Of a stretch of DNA of 64,000 bases, positions 57,028 to 64,000 are shown piece by piece; positions within the stretch are counted from its first letter, which is position 1; every line of letters starts with the position of its first letter. Below the pieces are notes generated by a model. The model was not told the origin of the DNA. It saw only the letters and a list, made by a program, of their open reading frames with translations, and made no database searches. This stretch comes from Pinus tabuliformis (lineage: Eukaryota; Streptophyta; Pinopsida; Pinales; Pinaceae). A program made the position numbers and the translations under genes. Location: positions 1,229,989,070-1,230,053,069 of the forward strand of contig CM062819.1 of NCBI GenBank assembly GCA_031772625.1, written 5' to 3'.

Positions 57028-59313
57028 ATGGCCTATTTGATTGGAGGAGCGATGGCGATGGTAAGGGTTTCGAACAGCGTTCTGGTTGCTGCCGCAACGG
57101 CTCCCAAGCCTGTCTCAAGGGCCGAAGGCGGCTTAGGAGCTGGGGAACCGGTGATCATTGTTGGAAGGCCGTCTATACTGAAAGCATTCTCAGAGGAACG
57201 GTCGGCTTCACGCAGGCGCACGGCCCAAATTTACTCAGATCTGCGTCTTCAGCGAGAAGGGGTGCAGGCATCAACGAAAGATACCGTGGCTGCGTGGAGA
57301 TACAAGAAGGGTTTCCTCCTGCGAAGGTTTGAGGCTCCTATCCGCGGCCATGAACAAAGATGCATGCTGGGCGTATGGCGTTTAGAGGTTAAGCTCGTTT
57401 CAACCCATGTCCTTAGCAGTCAAACGCCACAAATCTACCCAGATCTGTGCGGCTATGTATCTATGGGGGCTGCAGCCATAAAGAATCAAGTGATCATGGA
57501 ACGGGGACGAGATAAAAGCTTTCAACGAGATCGTGAAGCGAGGATTTTAATGGAAGCCCTCTTTTCTGCGTGGATAAATGAGGAGGGTTTTCTCTCGCGA
57601 AAGAACGAGATCTCGACCTACGCCCTTGAACAAAGAAGACCCTGTGGCGTATGGCGTTTAGAGGAAAGGCCCCGTCAAATGAGGAATGCTCAGAGAAACG
57701 GTAGGGGGGGAAAGCTCGAGGCAGATCCGCTCTCTCCCTCATCGCATGAACCCAGACATTGCAGTATAGGCTTAGATCGGCACGATCTAGCTTATATTCG
57801 TGTACAGTTTGACCCCAGGACTCAGATCGAAGGCAATAACCATGGAGTGTGCAGAGCTTCTGCAGATCTGGACATGCACAAGGAAGAACGAACAAAAACA
57901 GGCCCAGATCTGGATTTTTGCTTGCAGACAGAGCAGGTAAAAACTAATTGTTTTCAGATTTTGATAAAACCCCCTCAGGGGAAATCTCGTCTAGTGTGGG
58001 TTCATGCAGGAATCACCTCCATGCAGCTGAAACACCAAATATGGGCAGAAATGGGATACCCTGTTCAGATTCAACATCTGGTCAGTGGTAGACGGTCCCT
58101 CCAAGACTGCAGATCGATGGAAAACTATGAGATCGGACCAGGATCAATCATTATCTTAAATCTCAGACTAAGAGGAGGGGCTCTGCCTCAGGGACAGACA
58201 AGCTCCTCAGGAGGAGACAAAGGGAAAAAAGCTGCAGACCAGCATCAACCAAAGGGATCATACAAAAACATCTTACAGGGCAGCAGGAATTCAGGGTTCT
58301 CTCCAGATAAAGGTGGACATACGCCCAGACCATACATAGTAGACCAGTCAGAGCAAGTCCCAGCTTTAAACTTAGATTCTTCAGGGCTTGATGATTTCGT
58401 CAAGTCCTATGAAACGCAAGCTCTAATTTGCCGGTTCAACAGCTTTTGGCCTAAACCTCAGGATCTGTTCCACTGGATCTTCACCAGCTGGACCATGGAA
58501 TGTGATATTCATTTATGTTCAAAGGGTTTCTTCATAGTAAGATTTACATCCAAGGAAGTCAGAGATACAGTCATCAGTACCGGGCCATGGTTTTGGGGAA
58601 CATCGGGGCTGTTCGTGACCCCATGGTTCCCAGATTTCGATCCAAATAAAATGACTGTAACCAAAATGCCTGTCTGGGTTAGACTACACAATCTTCCTTT
58701 GCACTTTTGGGATGAACGAGTGCTGGAAGGCATTGGGAACAGCATAGGGAAGTACATCAAAACAGATCTGGAAAGGATCGATGAAAGGATCTACACCTAC
58801 GCACGTATCTGTGTGGAAGTAGATTTAAGTAAAGGACTGCCAGAAAATATAAGGTTGATCTACAAACAACAGAACTGGTTGCAGGTACTAGATTATGAAA
58901 ACACTGCTTTCAGATGTAGGACCTGTAGGCAGACAGGACATTTACAAAGCTCGTGTCCAGAAGTCAAGTATAAAAAGAAGCAGCAAGGGAAGCAGAGGAA
59001 AGGATGGCACTTTCCTCCTCCAGATTCAGATGATGAAGAATCAGAAGCAGCAGAGGAAGAAATCCCAGCAGAGAAAACTGAGGTAGCTCAAGAAATGGAG
59101 AATCAGAAAGGAATCTCATCAGACAACAAGGCAGTGGAGACAAGCATGGATCCTAGTCCGGGAGGCATCAAACGGCACCACCACTCAGACACTTCAGATT
59201 CAGACAAAGAATATGGTTCACAGAATACAGAGAAACAGTTAGTCATTGCTTCGATCGAGCCCTCTCAAGGAGAGTGGCGTAAGGTCGAAAAGAAAAAGGG
59301 GCGGAAAACTTGA
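57028..59313 (+). CDS. LINE ORF1 protein with an internal ubiquitin domain, DUF4283 and CCHC zinc knuckle
   Basis: The 761-residue product should bind element RNA and act as its chaperone. Residues 1-308 are arginine-rich and hold an internal duplication (HEQRCMLGVWRLE near 115 and LEQRRPCGVWRLEER near 210). Residues 309-384 are a ubiquitin fold aligning to ubiquitin over 76 positions with no gap and 26 identities by hand count. It has K6, K11 and K27, lacks K48 and K63, and ends LRLRGG followed by Ala, the context cut by deubiquitinases. Residues 454-600 match DUF4283 (VWVRLHNLPLHFWDERVLEG), and 630-643 are a CX2CX4HX4C knuckle (CRTCRQTGHLQSSC). The C-terminus is acidic, then basic. The first ATG after the 5' end at 56993 is used; in-frame ATGs follow at 57052 and 57058. 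The DUF4283 and knuckle calls are secure; cleavage after GG is inference. Confidence 0.85.
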   Translation: MAYLIGGAMAMVRVSNSVLVAAATAPKPVSRAEGGLGAGEPVIIVGRPSILKAFSEERSASRRRTAQIYSDLRLQREGVQASTKDTVAAWRYKKGFLLRRFEAPIRGHEQRCMLGVWRLEVKLVSTHVLSSQTPQIYPDLCGYVSMGAAAIKNQVIMERGRDKSFQRDREARILMEALFSAWINEEGFLSRKNEISTYALEQRRPCGVWRLEERPRQMRNAQRNGRGGKLEADPLSPSSHEPRHCSIGLDRHDLAYIRVQFDPRTQIEGNNHGVCRASADLDMHKEERTKTGPDLDFCLQTEQVKTNCFQILIKPPQGKSRLVWVHAGITSMQLKHQIWAEMGYPVQIQHLVSGRRSLQDCRSMENYEIGPGSIIILNLRLRGGALPQGQTSSSGGDKGKKAADQHQPKGSYKNILQGSRNSGFSPDKGGHTPRPYIVDQSEQVPALNLDSSGLDDFVKSYETQALICRFNSFWPKPQDLFHWIFTSWTMECDIHLCSKGFFIVRFTSKEVRDTVISTGPWFWGTSGLFVTPWFPDFDPNKMTVTKMPVWVRLHNLPLHFWDERVLEGIGNSIGKYIKTDLERIDERIYTYARICVEVDLSKGLPENIRLIYKQQNWLQVLDYENTAFRCRTCRQTGHLQSSCPEVKYKKKQQGKQRKGWHFPPPDSDDEESEAAEEEIPAEKTEVAQEMENQKGISSDNKAVETSMDPSPGGIKRHHHSDTSDSDKEYGSQNTEKQLVIASIEPSQGEWRKVEKKKGRKT

Positions 59314-59538
59314 GGCGTGAGTCCTCCTCACTACCGGATTTCAGTTTTTGCCCCTCTCATTCTCTCTCCTCTCTTTCTCTTTTCTTATTCTTTGTGCACG
59401 TTAGTTCTCTAACGTTGCGTGGGGTGCGAAAGCACTCGGGCCCTTGCGGCATCATATGGAATGCTTCATTGCATCTGCTAGTGTAACTTTTCATTATCTT
59501 TTTAATAAAAAGTTACCGTTTTTTTCCTTGGAAAAAAA
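59314..59538 (+). other. 3' tail of the L1-like element with polyadenylation signal
   Basis: A pyrimidine-rich stretch (CTCTCTCCTCTCTTTCTC) is followed by GTGCGAAAGCACTCGGGCCC, which contains a small hairpin (GTGC/GCAC), then AATAAA at 59504 and the A tail. It probably carries the signal recognised by the partner reverse transcriptase. Confidence 0.6.
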
Positions 59539-59553
59539 AAGACGTTCCTCTTG

Positions 59554-60169
59554 TGTCAATGTTGATTTACTGTAGTAATGTATAAATTCACATTTTTCAT
59601 TAAAATCAGTCTTTTGTTTTGGGTTAAACTTTAAATTTAACTTATTTTTATTAAAAGACCATTTCCATTTCTGAGCATTTTTAAATTGATTTAGATTTTG
59701 TTTTTTCTAAAAATTTTAATGAGTGCACTTGTAATTTTGGCTCGATGTTCATGGTGCATAGATTGTTCATGGTGCTAGGAATTTTGGTTTGAAGTTCACG
59801 CGGTATATATTTATTCATGGGAGAAATTATAGATATTATATTTTATAAATTTATATTCAAAATATTTTTTCAATATTATATTTTACAAATTTATTTTGAG
59901 GATAGAAAAATATAATTAAATAGTGGACATCATAGTTGTTGAATAGTCTAGCCACTATTATTAATGTGTTTAAATCTTTGTAACTTTCTTCTTATGCCTT
60001 AGCAATGAGGTAAACTATTGAATCAATAATCTCACTAACATCATAACCTTGATTCACACATTAGCTACACACCTACCATACTCCTTTCCTCAGGATGAAA
60101 TCACTATTAGTGTTATAACTCAAACAAATGAAACCCTACCTATGTTCCTACTTATGGTTAAATGGTAGA
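59554..60169. other. AT-rich spacer
   Basis: Nothing recognisable between the two L1-type elements. Confidence 0.5.
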
Positions 60170-60259
60170 GGGTGGGGGCTCTCGACCTTCATCGGATGCC
60201 ACGTGGGACACGCATACATAGGCCACATGGCCCCAAGACACACATCCATGGTTGCGGGG

Positions 60260-61011
60260 TAGAGGTTTCTTACAACTTAATCGGTGGTATGTTGGATTTA
60301 ACCCCGTCTGAGATATCCCTTAGAACAAATACATCTGGGTGAAGCTTCTTGGTATGCCACTGGAGTTCTGGACTAGACTAACCCTAGAAGCGATCAAAAA
60401 CACTGTGGGTAAATTTATATACATGGATCTGAGGGTGTTGGGGGCTCGGGACAAGTGGATCGCTTGGATTTTGGTGGAGGTGGATTATGCGGGCAGCTTG
60501 ACGGCGAAGATGATCTTGGAATGGGGACCCCTGCGTTTTATACAACGTGTTGACTATTGGGGCATCCCATTCTGGTGCTTATTATGTCACAAGATGGGCC
60601 ATCTTCTGGAGAAATGTCCTCGGTGTCACCTGCATTCCCGAGACAAACGGTGGGACAGTTACTGCAATACTAGTGAGCTAGAATTGGATGGCTTCATGCC
60701 TGAGATGGGATCAAACCAAGGTACCTCATCTAATGCTCCTTCTCAACATTTGAAAATTTTGACATCTACCTCTTCTCGGTCTTATTACTCTTCTCGTGAG
60801 GAGGAATTAATTCCTCCCCATGGCCTTTACTTTGCCTCGGTGTGTATGAATCCTTCCTTGACTCGTTCTGACCTCCCCTCTACATCTCTCGCTCTGGATG
60901 ATGTTTTTATTCTACCACCTTAGATTGTGCTGAGGACATTCTGGAGCCGTCATGGACTCCTGTTCCTGGCTCTACTCTTATCCCATCCTCGTTGGACCAT
61001 CTCTCCCATAG
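60260..61011 (+). pseudogene. LINE ORF1 fragment (DUF4283 end and zinc knuckle)
   Basis: A worn start (RWYVGFNPV, with stops at about 60311 and 60323) leads into an open frame reading WVKLLGMPLEFWTRLTLEAI and then a CX2CX4HX4C knuckle (CLLCHKMGHLLEKC). This is the same DUF4283-knuckle order as in the protein at 57028, but sequence identity is low, so the two L1 families differ. A frameshift near 60923 moves the Ser/Pro-rich C-terminus into another frame, which runs to the insertion at 61020. No ubiquitin-like segment is seen because the N-terminus is missing. Confidence 0.75.
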
Positions 61012-61188
61012 AAAATTTTAGGGGCGAATGTTCGCCCTTTGGCGAAATTAAGGGGTTTTAAATTTTTAGTGGGCGAATATTTTGTATCATAGTACATTTT
61101 TACAAATTACCTCAAATAGCCCATCTTATTTTAAGGGAGAGGGTAAAAAAGGTAAATTTAGCCCCTGAAATTAGGAGTTACAACCTTC

Positions 61189-61311
61189 CATTCGCCCATT
61201 TTTAAGAATAGGTTTTATTTAAGTGAATCCATTCACCCATTTTCAAGAATAGGTTTTATTTAAGTGAATCCATTCGCCCATTTTCAAGAATAGGTTTTAT
61301 TTAAGTGAATC
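61189..61311. repeat. 41-bp tandem repeat, three copies
   Basis: Three consecutive units, each CATTCRCCCATTTTYAAGAA followed by TAGGTTTTATTTAAGTGAATC, with two or three differences in all. Confidence 0.85.
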
Positions 61312-61790
61312 CTATGGGCCAAAGGCCCAAATACCATATTTATAAAAGAGGTATGGTAAATTAATAAAAATATAAATAAATGAGAGGCATGGTAAATAAA
61401 TAAAACATTTTTTATATTTACTCCATAAGTCACCTTATATACATGCAAGGGTGTAAACAAATAAAAATATAAGTAAAGTGGAGGTATGGTAAATAAATAA
61501 AACATCTTTTTATACTTACTTATGGTAAATAAATAAAAATATAAATAAACTAGACGCATGGTAAATAAATAAAACATCTTTTTATATTTAGTCCATGATC
61601 CTCGTTCTATTTATGAAGGCTCAAGAAAGAGGTTGTATTTAAGTGAATCCTATGGGCCAAATACCATATTTGTAAAAGAGGTATGGTAAATTAATAAAAA
61701 TATAAATAAACCAGAGGTATGGTAAACAAATAAAACATTTTTTTATATTTACTCCATAAGTCACCTTATATTTACGGACACTCAAAAAAT
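61311..61790. repeat. Direct duplication of an AT-rich unit with TATGGTAAATAAATAAAA motifs
   Basis: The sequence from CCTATGGGCCAAA at 61311 recurs from CCTATGGGCCAAA at 61648, including GAGGTATGGTAAATTAATAA and CTCCATAAGTCACCTTATAT. Between them ATGGTAAATAAATAAAACAT is repeated several times. Confidence 0.7.
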
Positions 61791-61910
61791 GCGTTATATT
61801 TAGGTGAAACCTATGGGCAAAATACTATGGAACAAATACCATGGACTAGATTGTTATTAATACCATGCAAAAAAATATTATTAACTCTAATATTAGTATT
61901 AATAAAAATA

Positions 61911-61980
61911 AAAATGGCACATGGTATTGACCCATGGTATTCACCAAAATGGCACATGGTATTGACCCATGGTATTCACC
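61911..61980. repeat. 35-bp perfect tandem duplication
   Basis: Two identical units, AAAATGGCACATGGTATTGA followed by CCCATGGTATTCACC. Related CCATGGTATTGACCCATGGT text recurs near 62262. Confidence 0.85.
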
Positions 61981-62011
61981 TGGAATGTAGCCTATTTAAA
62001 TGGGGGAATTA

Positions 62012-62145
62012 AACCAACATAGATCCATCTTTACTCTGGATCTACTAACCCCCGAGAGGTATCAAATATCGTGATATGCAAACTAGCATAGAGTGAAAAA
62101 ATATTTGATCCGATCAAGAGTAAAAATGGATGTTGTAATTTAATG
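62012..62145. repeat. MITE-like imperfect hairpin, copy 2
   Basis: Left arm ATAGATCCATCTTTACTC and GAGAGGTATCAAATAT; right arm ATATTTGATCC and GAGTAAAAATGGATG. Same family as the hairpins at 3022 and 62320. Confidence 0.5.
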
Positions 62146-62319
62146 TATGTTAAACATTTTAGCTTGGTTAAAATAAAAAATAAAATAAAAATCAACTATT
62201 AATTTTATTAATTTTTATAAATTACTAACAGTAATTGTTAAGCTCCAGGTTTATGATAACCCATGGTATTGACCCATGGTAATACCATGGTATTCATATG
62301 AGCATAGACTATTTAAAGG

Positions 62320-62435
62320 GGAAATTCTATCATCTTAGATCCATCTTAATTATGGGTTTACCAAGTGCTCAGAGGGATAAATAGATTTCATCCCCCTAAG
62401 AGTGGTAGATGTGGAGTTAAGATGGATATAGGTTG
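62320..62435. repeat. MITE-like imperfect hairpin, copy 3
   Basis: Left arm CTTAGATCCATCTTAATTAT and AGAGGGATAAATAGATTT; right arm TTCATCCCCCTAAGAG and GAGTTAAGATGGATATAGG. More worn than copy 1. Confidence 0.5.
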
Positions 62436-63070
62436 GTTTTTATGATAATGAAGATATTAAATAGACTTAGGAAAATATATTGTAAAAACATCTTAAGGTG
62501 AATGGTTAAAGCATAGACATTGGACAAGTATATTTGTATACTTCTGTTTTAAACTGAAACAAATCCAGGGCTAAAAGGAATGGATTGATTGCACTAGCCA
62601 TCCTTCTATAACTTTCCAACATATGCTGGAGTAAACAGATTGTAATTTGGGTAATTTTTCTAATTGAAAACAAGAACATACTTGTGTATTGGCAGGGTGG
62701 TTACGAGGTCCCTAAAAGTGATGAATTTGAATTTTTCTTGGTTTTATATATAGTATTAGGTTTTTTCTCATGCTTTCTGTAAATGGCACGGGTGAATTTT
62801 ATCCTACACCCACTAGGTTATCGATATGTAATTTCGGTAATTTTGATTTCAAAAGATATTTTAAAGAAATGCAATGATTTCATTTGTGTATTCAATAAAC
62901 ACAAGATTTTATAGTTGAGTAAAATATTCGCCATGCCTGGTGAGAGATTCGCCAAAAAATTATATATACATATTATATTATTGATAAAATCGCCTTCCAT
63001 TTTTCCTATATACCATGGAGATTCGCCCATTTATTATACATGTAAATTTAGGGGGGGTTCTTAAAATTTT

Positions 63071-63410
63071 CCCTGAGCTCTCCTCTCCTCCACTACCATT
63101 TCCTCCTCCTTCTCCATATAATTCGATGGACAGTGACCTCGAATTTCTTAAAGCTAATCCAGTCATGGACCTTTTGGCTCTCACTGTTCACAAAGGCTCA
63201 TCTCAGATTCTACCCCCTTTGGTCAATGTTGCGTCTGCTAAAAATATCACCACTCATCGTAAGGGTAATGGTCGGGGCAGCAAACACAAGCGGGGAGGGT
63301 CTGGGAAAAAATTAAACCTTGATGACGGTGGTCTACATGACATTCATGTCCTTGGCACTTCTCTTGGGGCCCTTAGAGACGTTATGCCCCCCATATCCAG
63401 TCCTCCATGA
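63071..63410 (+). pseudogene. LINE ORF1 C-terminal part
   Basis: Continues the ORF1 frame after the insertion: Pro/Ser-rich start, then SDLEFLKANPVMDLLALTVH and a basic segment (HRKGNGRGSKHKRGGSGKKL) that could bind nucleic acid. The stop TGA at 63408-63410 overlaps the ORF2 ATG at 63407 by four bases. Upstream ORF1 damage makes the product non-functional. Confidence 0.65.
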
Positions 63411-64000
63411 CTATCCTATCCCTCAACATGTGCGGCCTAGGGGACGCCGCAAAAAGACTCTCTCTCTACCACCTTTTCCACACTACTCGTCCATCTATAA
63501 TTCTTCTCCAGGAGACCATGGTTGACTCTGTTAGGTCCCTTGAATATTTTCAGTTTATCTATCCTCACTGGTGCATAGTGGCCACAAACTCTTGTGGTTT
63601 ATCGAGGGGTTCTGTGGCACTATGGGATCCCTGCTGGGCCAATTTTCGTGCCTATAGATTTTTTGCAGGCATTTTACTGTCCGGATGTATTAGGGGTTCT
63701 ATGGAGTGAGTCCACATTTGGAATATATATGCCCCTTATGCTGACAAGCATGTTTTTGGTAGCGGGTCCATACTTCTAATATTCTAAATATTGGGTCATT
63801 GATAATTGTAGGAGATTTTAACATGATATTGTCCAGGAATGAAGTTTGGGGATCCAATGGACAGATGGATCCACTATCTGATTTTCTCTATACCCTTTTT
63901 TATGAGAATTATCTGGTTGATATATGTCCGACTCCACTAGTTCCCACATGGCACAATGGTAGGGGAGGGCTGGAATATATTGGTAAACGTATGGATCATT
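63407..64000 (+). pseudogene. LINE ORF2 endonuclease (partial, broken, runs off the window)
   Basis: ORF2 would nick target DNA with an apurinic-type endonuclease and copy the RNA with reverse transcriptase. From ATG 63407 the text ILSLNMCGLGDAAKRLSLYH and PSIILLQETMV match the first two endonuclease blocks (the N of WNxRGLG and the E of LQETK). A TGA at about 63707 and a frameshift near 63770 interrupt it. It continues as GDFNMILSRNEVWGSNGQMD, TWHNGRGGLEYIGKRMD, the later blocks with the catalytic D-x-N. Reverse transcriptase lies beyond 64000. Confidence 0.8.

Larger units (their letters stand above)
56993..59538 (+). mobile_element. Complete RT-less L1-like element (half-LINE)
   Basis: The 15-bp target duplication AAGACGTTCCTCTTG is exact at 56978-56992 and 59539-59553, and the insert ends in AATAAA (59504-59509) and a run of about nine A residues. 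Between them are a 35-base leader, one 761-codon ORF1-type frame and a 225-base 3' tail with TTTTTAATAAAAAGTTACC, the type of ending common in plant L1. ORF2 (endonuclease and reverse transcriptase) is absent, with no trace in the tail. Exact duplication and an intact ORF imply a young insertion. It parallels the mammalian HAL1 situation, where an ORF1-only L1 derivative moves with borrowed enzyme. Confidence 0.85.
61020..63062. mobile_element. 2-kb noncoding insertion in LINE ORF1
   Basis: Flanked by an 8-bp AAAATTTT duplication at 61012-61019 and 63063-63070. It starts AGGGGCGAATGTTCGCCC, and GGGCGAAT or ATTCGCCC recurs near both ends, but the two termini are not true inverted repeats. The interior is AT-rich with several tandem repeats and two short hairpin elements, and has no coding region. 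An 8-bp duplication would suit a hAT-type non-autonomous element, but the class is unresolved. Confidence 0.5.
60170..64000 (+). mobile_element. L1-type LINE, interrupted by a 2-kb insertion, continuing beyond the window
   Basis: An ORF1 fragment (DUF4283 end plus zinc knuckle) at 60260-61011, its C-terminal part at 63071-63410 and the ORF2 endonuclease from 63407 lie in order on the plus strand. A non-coding insertion at 61020-63062, flanked by AAAATTTT, separates the two ORF1 parts; reading across with one copy of the duplication keeps the frame open. Stops and at least one frameshift in both ORFs show it is inactive. The 5' edge is approximate. Confidence 0.75.

Noticed and set aside
57033-57895. 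Minus-strand ORFs opposite the ubiquitin-ORF1 gene
   Set aside because: They are shadows of the 761-codon plus-strand frame and have no domain signature.

Overview
The window looks like intergenic DNA from a large plant nuclear genome, most likely a gymnosperm (conifer-like). This is inferred from Copia, Ty3 and L1 relics, elements nested in one another, very long gene-free stretches, and coding remnants that resemble repetitive gymnosperm families known to me only from memory. No rRNA, tRNA, CRISPR or bacterial-type operon was seen. Only two long reading frames are intact: an unrecognised 417-residue protein at 40386-41639 and a 761-residue LINE-type ORF1 protein at 57028-59313.

Left part (1-18.7 kb). 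A degenerate repeat field and an LTR-like relic come first. A well-defined Ty3/Tat-like LTR retrotransposon follows at 3657-11433, on the minus strand. It has a CTCCC target duplication, a PBS, a PPT, integrase and RNase H relics, and an antisense plant-mobile-domain pseudogene. A 3'-truncated Copia element (11538-15908) comes next, then two arrays of a 12-bp minisatellite (15.9-18.4 kb), then a telomere-like block whose orientation inverts (18.4-18.75 kb).

Middle part (18.7-52 kb). It starts with gene-poor DNA, a CCT5 (TCP-1 epsilon) pseudogene fragment at 22.4 kb, and fragments of a receptor-kinase locus. That locus is split by a large non-autonomous LTR element (23547-30179, target duplication GAAAG). 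The element itself contains a solo LTR (target duplication CTTGA) and an inverted-repeat insertion with a hammerhead-ribozyme-like core in each arm. Further right are Ty3 gag/protease remains (33.8-35.5 kb), the intact unknown ORF at 40.4 kb, an LTR-like stretch at 43-44 kb, and scattered minus-strand remains of a coiled-coil protein (45.9-51.9 kb).

Right part (52-64 kb). A polyadenylated retroposed sequence has an 18-bp target duplication. Two short inverted-repeat elements follow, one Mutator-like with a 9-bp duplication. A complete 2.5-kb L1-like element (56993-59538) has a 15-bp duplication, a poly(A) tail and one intact ORF, but no reverse transcriptase. Its protein contains a gap-free 76-residue ubiquitin domain ending in LRLRGG, placed before the DUF4283-like region and CCHC zinc knuckle. 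The last 4 kb is a second L1 element, interrupted by a 2-kb insertion and running off the window inside the ORF2 endonuclease.

The genes do not form a pathway; the window is a record of successive insertions. The observations most worth following are the ubiquitin-ORF1 fusion in an RT-less LINE, the paired hammerhead-like motifs, and the antisense plant-mobile-domain gene inside the Tat-like element. All domain calls come from reading the sequence; no database was searched.
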